A DNA stretch of 40,940 nt from Nanobdellota archaeon (GTDB taxonomy: Archaea > Nanobdellota > Nanobdellia > SCGC-AAA011-G17 > GW2011-AR17). The stretch is taken from positions 1-40,940 of the forward strand of contig JASEIA010000002.1 of NCBI GenBank assembly GCA_030018575.1. Reading direction: 5' to 3'. Position numbers and translations under genes: made by a program. The notes under the pieces are model-generated. The model saw only the letters and a list, made by a program, of their open reading frames with translations, did no database searches and was not told the DNA's origin. Below, one piece after another: positions 14,581-22,591 of the stretch (positions are counted from its first letter, which is position 1; each line of letters opens with the position of its first letter).

Positions 14581-15774
14581 TTACGCGTTCTCAAGAATTG
14601 CCTTCATATTGACAATCTCAAAGTCCCCGCGGGGCACAATCTTCACGTAGTTTGCCCCATTGTCAGCCATTGCTGAAATGTCCTTTGAGTATTCAGAAGC
14701 TGAAGTGTCAAAGCTGAACTCTGATTCCTGCACAGACACAGAAGCCTTTTTTCTTCCTGTGTCCCTGAACTTGAACTTCAGGAACAGCTTCTTTGTCCCG
14801 CCCTTAATTGCATTGTACGCATCAGAGTCAACATCGAATGTGAATGACGGATAGGTTGACTTGCCTGTCTCCACTTTCACTGAAACCATATCAAGGCTGT
14901 AATCTCCCTTGTCTATTGAAAACACAAGCCTGTTTCTTCCATCAGATGAAAGGTCTTTCTTGTCCAAAGGCAGTTTAATCTCGCCGTGGAAATCGCAGAA
15001 TATTGTGTCTTTTGAAACAAGATTGCTGTTCAGCTTTATTGCAAGCTGCCCTCTTGGCTCTTGTGCATTGCAGTTAACAATGTATCCCAAGGTTGCCTTC
15101 CTGACAGTGCCTGCCGCTGAATCCACGAAAAAGTTCCTTGATGTTTCTGTCTTCTTAACTGTCTCTTTTTTTATCAGCTTGATGTCCTGCAATAAATAAT
15201 ATGTTGAGGTGTAAAACTCAGACATTGGAGGCAAATTAGTTGAGAATGTTAGCTTGTTGCTTTTCTGCAAATATTCTTTAGGCAAGTCAATAGGCAGCTG
15301 CTCTGATGTCAGTTTACCCTGATATACAATTCTTTCATTAAGCTTTATTGTAAGCATGTTTGTGCCTTCTGCAACAACCATGAAGAGCTTTACAGACGAA
15401 ACCTTGTCCATGTTGTCAATTGTGAAAAGCACGTTCTTGAAATTGTCCTTTATCAGGTTTCTTGAAACAGAAAGCGATTTTACAAGAGGGCTCTGCGTTG
15501 TCTCATCCTTGAGATACAAATGCACAGGCTCTAGATTGAATGTGTTTATGTTCTTGGAGTATGCAAATACCTGCCCAGGGGATTCTGAAAACAGCACCTT
15601 TGCGCCTTCTGCAACAGAAACTTCCCCTCCGTCTGTGGTTGTTGAGCCTTCTCCAAGAATCTCTTCCCTCTCGCCTGGAGGCAGCAAAACAATGTATAAT
15701 ACGATAAAAAGAGCCATAAGTATGATAAATGTGGCCACTTCTGCCGCTGCATCGCCTTTTCTGTTAAGCTTCAT
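14581..15774 (-). CDS. Pilin-like N-terminus, envelope protein, hypothetical
   Basis: A 397-residue protein beginning M-K-L-N-R-K-G then D-A-A-A-E and about 20 hydrophobic residues (V-A-T-F-I-I-L-M-A-L-F-I-V-L-Y). The K-G followed by glutamate five residues on resembles archaeal class III (prepilin) signal peptides. The rest is a beta-rich extracellular domain with few cysteines (V-N-C-N-A, F-C-D-F-H). Inference: a single-pass protein facing outside, possibly cut or assembled like a pilin. Proteins starting this way are common in Woesearchaeota-like genomes. A prepilin peptidase is encoded at 37627-38487. A TATA-like atttaaatatt lies upstream (about 15790-15810). Confidence 0.6.
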   Translation of the reverse strand: MKLNRKGDAAAEVATFIILMALFIVLYIVLLPPGEREEILGEGSTTTDGGEVSVAEGAKVLFSESPGQVFAYSKNINTFNLEPVHLYLKDETTQSPLVKSLSVSRNLIKDNFKNVLFTIDNMDKVSSVKLFMVVAEGTNMLTIKLNERIVYQGKLTSEQLPIDLPKEYLQKSNKLTFSTNLPPMSEFYTSTYYLLQDIKLIKKETVKKTETSRNFFVDSAAGTVRKATLGYIVNCNAQEPRGQLAIKLNSNLVSKDTIFCDFHGEIKLPLDKKDLSSDGRNRLVFSIDKGDYSLDMVSVKVETGKSTYPSFTFDVDSDAYNAIKGGTKKLFLKFKFRDTGRKKASVSVQESEFSFDTSASEYSKDISAMADNGANYVKIVPRGDFEIVNMKAILENA

Positions 15775-15858
15775 AGCCTAGAGAATACCTTTATTAATAT
15801 TTAAACCTTTTCTATCCTGGCTATTTAATGCCATTTTTGGCAAAATAAGGCAAAAAAC

Positions 15859-16914
15859 ATGAAAATCATCTTCAGGGACTGGAAGTCAGGGGAACTCAAG
15901 GTTCAGGCTGAAAACAAGGACGACCTATGGGTATTAAGCCAGATTATAGAGCCTTCAGACAAGGTGATAGGCAAAAGCACAAGAAAGGTGAAATTAGGAA
16001 ATTCTGACTCAAAAGAGGCTGTTGTAAAGCGGACTGTTACTTTGGAAATAGAGGTTGAAAAGCTGGATTATAATGCTAAGATGCTAAGGATACAGGGGGT
16101 TGTGAGAGAAGGTCCTGAAGACGTGCCAAAAGGCTCGCATCACACTGTTGAAGTTGAGGAAAATACAATCGTCAAGATAATCAAGAAAAATTGGATGAAA
16201 TACCAGATTGACAGGATAGAGGAATCAACAAAGGAAAAGGCCGCTGTAATAATCTGCATTTTAGACAGGGGTGAGGCAGGGTTTGCGTTATTGAAGCCCT
16301 ACGGCTTTGAATGGCTTTCTGAGTTTGAGGGAGAGGTAAGCAAGAAAGGGGTTGAGGACAAGAAGGAATCAAAGTTTTATGAAGAGGCTGCATTGATGCT
16401 TGCTGATTATTCAAAGAGATATAACGCGGAAAGGATTGTGGTTGCCTCGCCTGCGTTCTGGAAAGATGAGTTCCTTGCTGTGCTGAAGAAAAAATATTCA
16501 GATGTTGCAAAGAAAGTAGTGTTGGCTGCTTGTAATACAACAGGAACAGAAGGAGTTAATGAGGTTTTGAAACGCCCTGAGATAAAGACCGCGCTGCTTC
16601 AGCAGAGGATTTCAAAGGAGATTAATGCAGTGGAAGAGTTGATGAAGGCAATCTCAAAGGATAATGCAGCTTATGGCTTGAAGGATGTGAAGGAAGCTGC
16701 CGCTTCAGGAGCTGTTTCAATGCTTTTGGTTACTGGCAAGCTCATTGAGAAGGCAAAGCTGAATAATACTTTTGCAGAGATTGATTCCATAATGAGAAGC
16801 GTGGATAATTCAAAAGGCGAGATAGTGATTGTTTCTTCATCGCACGCAGGCGGCAAGGAGCTGGAAGGCTTGGGCGGCATTGGTGCGCTTTTGAGGTATA
16901 AGGTGAAGTATTAG
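15859..16914 (+). CDS. pelA: Pelota (aPelota), mRNA surveillance / ribosome rescue factor
   Basis: A 351-residue protein of normal length. N-terminal M-K-I-I then E-N-K-D-D-L-W-V-L-S-Q-I-I-E-P is the Pelota/Dom34 N-domain. The eRF1-like central domain (A-A-V-I-I-C-I-L-D-R-G-E-A-G-F-A) and C-terminal domain (V-S-M-L-L-V, then I-V-S-S-S-H-A-G-G-K-E-L near the end with L-G-G-I-G-A-L-L-R) follow. As expected for Pelota, no G-G-Q peptide-release motif is seen. In archaea it works with EF1A and ABCE1 to split stalled ribosomes. Transcribed alone, divergent from the pilin-like gene. Confidence 0.93.
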   Translation: MKIIFRDWKSGELKVQAENKDDLWVLSQIIEPSDKVIGKSTRKVKLGNSDSKEAVVKRTVTLEIEVEKLDYNAKMLRIQGVVREGPEDVPKGSHHTVEVEENTIVKIIKKNWMKYQIDRIEESTKEKAAVIICILDRGEAGFALLKPYGFEWLSEFEGEVSKKGVEDKKESKFYEEAALMLADYSKRYNAERIVVASPAFWKDEFLAVLKKKYSDVAKKVVLAACNTTGTEGVNEVLKRPEIKTALLQQRISKEINAVEELMKAISKDNAAYGLKDVKEAAASGAVSMLLVTGKLIEKAKLNNTFAEIDSIMRSVDNSKGEIVIVSSSHAGGKELEGLGGIGALLRYKVKY

Positions 16915-16932
16915 AAAAAGCAGTTGCATAGC

Positions 16933-17286
16933 TTAGTACGCAAGCGCAGGGCTCGGCTTCTTGATATTAGGCACGTAAAGCACCTGCTGTGCAATCTCTC
17001 TGCCCTTGCTTTTCAAGTAAAGCCTTATCATAAGAATATTCTTCTTTTGCTCTGCCTCAATTTTGCATGAGACAAGCGCAAGCAGGGCTTTTTTTGCTGA
17101 AATGGCTCCTTTTACTGCTGTAAGCATTTTTGAGGCGTTCATTATTTCTATGCTGACAAGCTCCCTCTTAGTGTTGTAATCAAGCACTAAGTCCCCAATT
17201 TCAATGCTTGCTTTTGATTTTGACTGCGGATTATATAGAAATAAGTCATCATTTTCTGAATCATAGTCAAAGCTAAACTTTTGCAT
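16933..17286 (-). CDS. DUF2283-family protein, probable antitoxin
   Basis: A 117-residue protein. The start at 17286 is chosen because a strong GAGGAGG ribosome-binding site lies about 10 nt before it. N-terminal F-S-F-D-Y-D-S-E-N-D-D-L-F-L-Y matches DUF2283 (Y-D-x-E-x-D-x-L-Y). It overlaps the end of the DUF4258 gene upstream by 14 nt. DUF2283 proteins are usually about 60-80 residues; this one carries an extra 50-residue basic C-terminal part of unknown role. Together with DUF4258 it forms a likely type II toxin-antitoxin pair. That role is inferred from pairing. Confidence 0.7.
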   Translation of the reverse strand: MQKFSFDYDSENDDLFLYNPQSKSKASIEIGDLVLDYNTKRELVSIEIMNASKMLTAVKGAISAKKALLALVSCKIEAEQKKNILMIRLYLKSKGREIAQQVLYVPNIKKPSPALAY

Positions 17287-17602
17287 GCTTTTCAAACCTC
17301 CTCTGCCATCTTCTGTTTATTTTTATTATGGTGCAAACAATGCACTTATGGTTTATGGCTATTACATACCTGTGGCAAAGTGTTTTTGAATAGCCAAAGT
17401 AGCAGTCATATTTCTCTTCGTATTCATTCTTTGCCTCCTGCTTTACAGCATATGAAAGCCTTGTTGGATTTATAATATTTTCCCTGACTTCATCCAGAGA
17501 AATCTGCCTGCGCACAGCGCGAATGTAAGCATGTTCAGTTATGATTATGTCCTCTTTCCTGTATTTCTTCAGCTTTTCTTTCAATTCTCCGCTGTAATCC
17601 AT
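17273..17602 (-). CDS. DUF4258-family protein, probable toxin
   Basis: A 109-residue protein. I-T-E-H-A-Y-I-R-A-V-R-R-Q-I-S-L-D-E-V-R-E-N-I-I-N-P (about 21-47) is the DUF4258 signature, distantly RelE/BrnT-like. The C-terminus is basic (K-I-N-R-R-W-Q-R-R-F-E-K-H), fitting RNA binding. Order is toxin first, antitoxin second, with overlapping ends. Activity as an RNase is inference from fold-level similarity. Confidence 0.7.
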   Translation of the reverse strand: MDYSGELKEKLKKYRKEDIIITEHAYIRAVRRQISLDEVRENIINPTRLSYAVKQEAKNEYEEKYDCYFGYSKTLCHRYVIAINHKCIVCTIIKINRRWQRRFEKHAKV

Positions 17603-17804
17603 TTTACGCCCCTCTTTTTGTTGCTTTAGCTTTCATATTGCTGTTGTTTATAAGGGTTCCCTGCAAAAAAGCGCAAAATCTCCGTCGTCATTGCAAATTC
17701 GCAGGCCTTTTCTGAAAAATTAGTTTTACGCCTTAAAAACCAGTGAAAATATTCCCATAATTTTGAAAATTGCTTTTTGGAAGAATTATTCTCCAAGGAA
17801 GAAC

Positions 17805-17888
17805 TGCGGGAGACAGGATTCGAACCTGCGCAAGCACTAAGCTACCAGCTCCTGAAGCTGGCCCGTTTGACCACTCCGGCACTCCCGC
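17805..17888 (-). tRNA. tRNA-Leu (anticodon CAG)
   Basis: An 84-nt class II tRNA on the minus strand. Acceptor gcgggag/ctcccgc pairs fully, the anticodon stem is ccagc/gctgg with loop ttcagga (anticodon CAG), and a long variable arm follows. The T arm is caggttcgaatcctg and the discriminator A. CCA is not encoded; no intron is seen. Confidence 0.92.
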
Positions 17889-18080
17889 AAATATACGTTT
17901 AATTTTCAGCGCTCGCAATGCCTAACTGATTAGGGTGTGACGGTCCCGAACGCTAGTGAGACTACAGGCACTCCCTCAAATAACTGCTAATAGGGTTATG
18001 CAGGCGCTTTAAATATTTAACTCATGGCGGAGTCTGGCTTTTTCAGCTGCGAAAGCCTTATAATCTACTACAATACAATC
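17889..18080. other. Intergenic segment with foldable, unexplained sequence
   Basis: Between the tRNA-Leu 5' end and the dehydrogenase promoter the sequence is less AT-rich than other gaps. It contains a perfect short hairpin (cctaactgattagg, about 17920-17933) and a possible 7-bp closing stem (aatgcct near 17917 with aggcact near 17967). Read on the minus strand it contains gggagtgcc, shared with the neighbouring tRNA-Leu 5' end. No tRNA fold or known guide-RNA box set could be completed. A TATA box (cttataatc, 18057-18065) serves the next gene. Confidence 0.3.
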
Positions 18081-18088
18081 CTACGCAT

Positions 18089-19150
18089 ATGAATACGCAC
18101 ATGAAAGCAATAGCAATGACACCAAAGCAGAAAGGCGCAGTCTCTTTAAGGGACGTTGAAATGCCAACTCCTTCAGATGAGCAAGTGCTTGTAAAAGTTC
18201 TTCAGGCAGGAGTCTGCAGGACAGATCTTGAAATCTATGAAGGGCTTTATGGCGAAGTGCCAAATGGTTCTGACTACCTTATTCTCGGGCACGAATGCAT
18301 TGGAAGCGTTGAAGAACCTGGAAAAAGCCAGTTTTCAAAAGGCGACGTTGTTGCAAGAATAGTGAGAAGGCCTTGCACTGACATGTGCCTTAACTGCAAG
18401 ATGGGCGAGGTTGACATGTGCTCAACAGGCAATTATGTTGAGACAGGAATAAAGGGGATTCATGGCGACATGGCGGAGTATTTTGCTGATTCCCCTGAAT
18501 ATCTTGTGAAAATACCAAGCTCTCTTGGAAAAATCGGAGTTCTTATGGAGCCTGTAAGCGTTGCTGAGAAGGCAATAAGGCAGTCAATGGCTGTGCAGGA
18601 AAGGTTTTACTGGCAGCCGGAGAAGGCGCTTGTGTACGGCGCAGGCCCTATCGGGCTTCTGACTGCAATGGCTTTGAGAATAAGGGGAATTGACACTTAT
18701 GTTGCTGCATGGAGTAAGTCAGGCAATCTGAAATCTTCAATTGTGAAGCAGATAGGCGCTCACTACATAAGTGTGCAGGAAGGAGAAATAAAACAAAAGT
18801 TTGACATTATTATCGAGGCAAGCGGCGCTGTTGAGAATGTTGCAAATGCTCTTCAGCTTTTGAATCCAAATGGCGTGCTTTGCCTTACAAGCATCACAGG
18901 CGGAAACAAGGAGATTGCCTTGCCGCTTGAGAAAATAAACATTGATTTCGTGCTTGGCAACAAGGCCCTCGTTGGCATAGTAAATGCGAATATATTAGAT
19001 TACAGGAATGGAATTGCAGACATGGGGCTTTTTGAGGAGCTGTGGCCATGGCTTACCGAGAAGCTGATAACTAGAAGGCTGAAGCCAGAGCAGTATCTTG
19101 AAGCGCTTGTGAAGAAACCTGAAGACATAAAGACAGTGGTTGAGTTTTAG
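18089..19150 (+). CDS. gdh: Zinc-dependent dehydrogenase, glucose 1-dehydrogenase-like
   Basis: A 353-residue medium-chain dehydrogenase. Catalytic zinc ligands C43 (G-V-C-R-T-D) and H68-E69 (G-H-E-C) are present. The structural zinc loop is C96-x3-C100-x2-C103-x7-C111. The nucleotide-binding motif is G-A-G-P-I-G-L-L near 196-203. Spacing and the C-terminal N-A-N region are typical of archaeal glucose dehydrogenases, which oxidise glucose to gluconolactone with NAD(P)+ in Entner-Doudoroff-type pathways. No other sugar gene is nearby, so the substrate is a family-based guess. The ATG at 18101 is an alternative start. Confidence 0.75.
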   Translation: MNTHMKAIAMTPKQKGAVSLRDVEMPTPSDEQVLVKVLQAGVCRTDLEIYEGLYGEVPNGSDYLILGHECIGSVEEPGKSQFSKGDVVARIVRRPCTDMCLNCKMGEVDMCSTGNYVETGIKGIHGDMAEYFADSPEYLVKIPSSLGKIGVLMEPVSVAEKAIRQSMAVQERFYWQPEKALVYGAGPIGLLTAMALRIRGIDTYVAAWSKSGNLKSSIVKQIGAHYISVQEGEIKQKFDIIIEASGAVENVANALQLLNPNGVLCLTSITGGNKEIALPLEKINIDFVLGNKALVGIVNANILDYRNGIADMGLFEELWPWLTEKLITRRLKPEQYLEALVKKPEDIKTVVEF

Positions 19151-19203
19151 CACTTGCCATAAGGGCGTATCTTTTATAAACTGAATAAACACTACCCTAT
19201 CTT

Positions 19204-20418
19204 ATGGACTGCATACGGTGCAAGGGAAATGCAGGTAGCAAGTTCAGCTGCAAAAGAGGCTTCTGCCCTATTCTCCAGAAGTTCAGGGAAGCTTTGCCCA
19301 AAGTGAACCTTGATTTCAACGGCTCTTCTCCTCCTGATGTTTTTGTCGGGCAGTTTAATTACCCTAATGTATTCGCCGGGATACTGGCTCCTGCGCAGCA
19401 TGACGACACAGCAGGCAGATTGTCAGCGCCTGAAGAATGGTTCAAGGAGAGATTAGGAGTTCACGACATTCTCCAAAGAAGGGGCTCAATGATTTATTCA
19501 AGGTTTTCAAGCAACATAAAAAGCAATAATGGCAGGCTGAAGGAAGTGATGCAGGAAGTGTCAATGGCTCAGAAGCCGTGCGACATGGAATTTCATCTGC
19601 TGAAAAAGCCAACACTGGCAATGGAGCTGAACAATCATTCATCTCCGATTGGAAATCCTGCCCCTTTATTAAAAGCAGAAATCACTGAAAACCCCTTTAT
19701 CCCTAAAAAAGTTGATTCGGTTGTATCAGACAACGGCTTGAAATCAACAGAAGCTTTAACAGACTTGTACAGGCACGAATTCACAGTCACTTCAATGGTT
19801 AAATTGCTGACAGCGGGGCTTTTAGGCTCAAAATTGGAAAGAAAAATGGTTCCTACCAGATGGGCAATTACGGCTGTTGACGGCATTGTTTCAAAGGATG
19901 TGCTGAAAAAAGTAAAAGACTATCCGTGGATAAATGAATACAGGGTTTATCACGACGAGTATGTGGGAAATCATTATGAAATCATATTACTTCCCAGGCA
20001 GTGGAGCTATGAAGTCATAGAAGCAAAGATGCCGGGCTCCTGCTGGAACAACGGAATGCAAATTTTCTTCATGAAAGATAATGAGGGATTTTACGGCAGG
20101 AAAACATACGCATCTGAAGTCACAGGGGCTTATTACAGCTGCAGATTGGCTGTTGCAGAGCATTTGGATTCAATTAAAAGGCAGGCATCTGTTCTAATTT
20201 TAAGGGAAGTCAGGGACGAGTATTTTGCGCCCTGCGGCGTCGGGATACTGAGGGAAACAGTGAGGAGCGCAATGTCAAAGCCCTTTGAGGCATTCAATAC
20301 AATAGAAGACGCATTAAAGGAGGCTTCAATGCGCTTAAGAATTCCAATAAATGAATTCAAGGAGAGCAGTGTTTTGCTGAAAGAAGCGAAAACACAGAAG
20401 ACCTTGCTTGCATTCTAA
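19204..20418 (+). CDS. nreA: DNA repair protein NreA with C-terminal PIP box
   Basis: A 404-residue protein. The N-terminal zinc finger has C3, C6, C16 and C21 (C-I-R-C then C-K-R-G-F-C). The conserved NreA core includes S-P-P-D-V-F-V-G, Y-P-N-V, G-I-L-A-P and, further on, V-P-T-R-W-A-I-T-A-V-D. The last seven residues are Q-K-T-L-L-A-F, a PCNA-interacting motif. In Haloferax NreA contributes to survival after DNA damage and a C-terminal PIP motif is a family feature. The biochemical activity is unknown. A TATA box (cttttataaac) sits about 25 nt upstream of the ATG. Confidence 0.9.
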   Translation: MDCIRCKGNAGSKFSCKRGFCPILQKFREALPKVNLDFNGSSPPDVFVGQFNYPNVFAGILAPAQHDDTAGRLSAPEEWFKERLGVHDILQRRGSMIYSRFSSNIKSNNGRLKEVMQEVSMAQKPCDMEFHLLKKPTLAMELNNHSSPIGNPAPLLKAEITENPFIPKKVDSVVSDNGLKSTEALTDLYRHEFTVTSMVKLLTAGLLGSKLERKMVPTRWAITAVDGIVSKDVLKKVKDYPWINEYRVYHDEYVGNHYEIILLPRQWSYEVIEAKMPGSCWNNGMQIFFMKDNEGFYGRKTYASEVTGAYYSCRLAVAEHLDSIKRQASVLILREVRDEYFAPCGVGILRETVRSAMSKPFEAFNTIEDALKEASMRLRIPINEFKESSVLLKEAKTQKTLLAF

Positions 20419-20421
20419 ATG

Positions 20422-20916
20422 CTATTCCAATAATGTTTCGTAAGACAAAAGAAAAAGCCATGCGGGAATATACAGAAGGCGCTTTTCTTCCCGAAACAGG
20501 TCTTTTGTAACAATTATCCCTCTTGCCGTATTATTTTTTTTCATAAAAAATTCCATGTTTTTGATATCCCCTGTGCTTATTGTCGCCCTATATTTTACTT
20601 CCACCGGGATTATTCTTTTATTCTTGGCTATTATATCAACTTCATGCTGCATTTTGTCCCGCCAAAATAATGCCTGATGCCTTCTTGAAATCTCATTGTA
20701 AACCTGCGTTTCAGCAAGCTGCCCGAGATATTCAGGCGAATCAATACGCTCCTGCTTTAAAAGGCTGTTGGCAATTCCTGTATCATTTATATATGCTTTT
20801 TTGCTTGTCCTTAGCTGTTTTACTTTGCTTTGTGTATAATTGTATGATATCGTTATAAGGAAAGAGTTTTCAAGATAAGAAGAACAATCACCAATAAGGC
20901 AATAGAAATAATCAGA
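20422..20916 (-). pseudogene. C-terminal remnant of a DUF4143-type ATPase
   Basis: Reading the minus strand from 20916, an uninterrupted 164-residue stretch matches the C-terminal part of AAA_14/DUF4143 ATPases. It has D-C-S-S-Y-L-E-N-S-F-L-I, then K-K-A-Y-I-N-D-T-G-I-A-N-S, L-A-E-T-Q-V-Y-N-E, F-W-R-D then E-V-D-I-I-A, and P-V-E-V-K-Y (the PD-(D/E)xK-like core). An in-frame TAA (20917-20919) precedes it and no ATPase domain exists upstream, so about 250 N-terminal residues are gone. The ATG at 20652 would give only a 76-residue tail. It is homologous in layout to the intact gene at 24275-25516. Confidence 0.75.
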
Positions 20917-20926
20917 TTATAGCCGC

Positions 20927-21694
20927 CTATCTAGGAACATTCTCATTAACCACTTTCCGTTCGCCGTCTTTTAAATCTTTCTTGTCCTGCGCAAACTTCA
21001 TGCTTTGTATCTTCAGCTCCTCGCCAATTGCCTTTTGCGCAGCTTCCTGCGAGCCAAGCTTTTCAACATAATAAGCAAGCTCTAATTTAGAGGCTTCCTT
21101 GTTAGCATCCTCGTAGCTGAAGCCCTGCTTCAGGAGCTTTCTTTCCTCAATTGTATAGATTGCCATGCCCTCAAAAAGCCAGTCAGGAATGTCCCTGTCA
21201 ATGTAGATTATTCTTTTTCTTTCATAAAAGTCAACAATGTCCCCAACAAGCGAGTTTGAATTGTCTATAAGGTGAGTCTTGCCTTCATAAATAACTGCCT
21301 TGAGGGTTATTGACTGGATCTTTGGCACAGGTGTTGCACTTACCTCCTTTTTCTTTCTCGTGGGCGGCTTTCTGCCGGGCATTGCAAGGACCAAAGCTTC
21401 CTCTTCAATAAGCGCCTTCTCGCCTTCAGCGTCCCCAAACTTTTTCTTGTAGAATGCAAGCTCCGCCTTCTGCGCCTCATTGTGGGAATACTGGTAGCTG
21501 TGCCCTTTCTTCAGAAACTTTCTTTCAACTATCTCGTGCAGCGCAATCCCCTCGTGGAATTTCTCAGGCATGTCCTTGTCAACAAAGGCGGTGTTTATTC
21601 TCTCGTCAAAATCCCCCGCTGTAGAGACTTTTTTTGAAATGTCTATCTTGTATTTCACGCCCTCAAATTCTATTGTCTTTTCCCCGTTTGGCAT
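20927..21694 (-). CDS. Duplicated HEIVE-domain protein, putative metal-binding, function unknown
   Basis: A 255-residue protein. The start at 21694 is favoured by a TATA-like attatataac 22-30 nt upstream. It consists of two homologous halves, about 1-100 and 127-230, joined by a basic linker. Half one has I-A-L-H-E-I-V-E-R-K-F-L-K-K-G-H-S-Y followed by H71 and E78, the pattern of a compact metal site (H53, E54, H71, E78). In half two the aligned residues are Y180, T181, N198 and E205, so the site looks lost. HEIVE proteins occur in phages and archaea without a known activity. The charged tail has no obvious motif. A protease-like role is speculation. Confidence 0.6.
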   Translation of the reverse strand: MPNGEKTIEFEGVKYKIDISKKVSTAGDFDERINTAFVDKDMPEKFHEGIALHEIVERKFLKKGHSYQYSHNEAQKAELAFYKKKFGDAEGEKALIEEEALVLAMPGRKPPTRKKKEVSATPVPKIQSITLKAVIYEGKTHLIDNSNSLVGDIVDFYERKRIIYIDRDIPDWLFEGMAIYTIEERKLLKQGFSYEDANKEASKLELAYYVEKLGSQEAAQKAIGEELKIQSMKFAQDKKDLKDGERKVVNENVPR

Positions 21695-21730
21695 AAAAAT
21701 ACAATGATTGCGCAGGTTATATAATTTTCT

Positions 21731-22132
21731 ATGGCAAAGCTTATTAATCCCGCATCCATCTTGATGCTTATGGCTGGCGAGCATGGAGGCATAATTGAAA
21801 AGAGGCTTGGCGCGCTTGTTAAAAATGGGCGCTTAACAGAAGCCCAGCGCAATGAGTTCACCCAGCTTGAAGCGTACATGGAGTCAGGGGAAAGGCCCGG
21901 CGGGCCTGCTTCCTTCCGCAAGACAAACGATGCATACATCCCATTGCTTGAAAAAGTCCTAAGAGCGATGATTGCAATCAAAGAGCCGCTTGCGGAAGCA
22001 AAATACAGGATATTTATTGAGGAAAAAGGCACAATGGGCCCTGCTGTTTTTCTAACGCCGTGGGATATGACATTAAGCTATCTTGACAGGCAGATAGGAA
22101 ATCTGGAAGAAGTCATAAAATTCTATTCATAG
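21731..22132 (+). CDS. Hypothetical protein
   Basis: About 133 residues from the ATG at 21731; a start at 21764 is possible because the nearest TATA-like run is too close to the first ATG. It is helical, with A-G-E-H-G-G-I-I-E-K-R-L near the N-terminus (H18, E23) and a later Y-L-D-R-Q-I-G-N-L-E-E-V-I-K. An A-G-E-H...E arrangement recalls hemerythrin-like or DUF438-type helical bundles, but the match is too weak to call. Divergent from the HEIVE gene and convergent with the SprT-like gene (10-nt overlap). Confidence 0.6.
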   Translation: MAKLINPASILMLMAGEHGGIIEKRLGALVKNGRLTEAQRNEFTQLEAYMESGERPGGPASFRKTNDAYIPLLEKVLRAMIAIKEPLAEAKYRIFIEEKGTMGPAVFLTPWDMTLSYLDRQIGNLEEVIKFYS

Positions 22133-22533
22133 CGGTCTGTAATTGTCCTGTAAATAGGAAGCCACTGCCTTTTGACAAAAGTTTTCTCTAATGTAAGCAT
22201 ATGCCCGAACCCCCTTTTCTTCAGTTCCCTGTTTACAATCCCGCCTGCATGCGGATGCCTGTATTTCCTTTCGTGCGGGCTGTTGAAGCCGTGCCAGTAA
22301 TGAGCCAGTTCATGCGCTATTGTCAAGTCAATGATATACTCAGGCACCGCCTCGTGCGTAAACAATGAATTCACGGCAATTTCAGTATCCTTTCCTGTTT
22401 TTTTAATATGGCCAAACTTGTTCTTCCATTTTCCTTTAAAGCGGATAGAAACATTGTTCAGCTTTTCAACCTCAGGAAAAAGCATTTCCCATATCTGGTT
22501 CATTCTTAGAGCAAGCCATGCATTATCGCGCAT
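22123..22533 (-). CDS. SprT-like zinc metalloprotease
   Basis: A 136-residue protein with the zinc-protease motif H74-E-L-A-H78 followed by Y-W-H and a third-ligand candidate at H87 or H93-P-H95 (S-P-H-E-R-K-Y-R-H-P-H). This layout is that of short SprT/Spartan-type proteases. Spartan cuts DNA-protein crosslinks in eukaryotes; whether this archaeal form does is not known. The promoter (rc of gttgtataaaaag) and first codons are duplicated at 24160-24217. Confidence 0.75.
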   Translation of the reverse strand: MRDNAWLALRMNQIWEMLFPEVEKLNNVSIRFKGKWKNKFGHIKKTGKDTEIAVNSLFTHEAVPEYIIDLTIAHELAHYWHGFNSPHERKYRHPHAGGIVNRELKKRGFGHMLTLEKTFVKRQWLPIYRTITDRYE

Positions 22534-22569
22534 AAGACAAGAATATGAATGGTTGTATAAAAAGATAGT
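22512..22569. repeat. 58-bp direct repeat, copy 1 (SprT-like promoter and start)
   Basis: Matches 24160-24217 at 56 of 58 positions. It covers the first codons (M-R-D-N-A-W-L), start codon and TATA box of the SprT-like gene. The weaker protein-level similarity runs on for a few more codons. Confidence 0.9.
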
Positions 22570-22591
22570 GGAAAAAAAAGGCTTAATGCCT

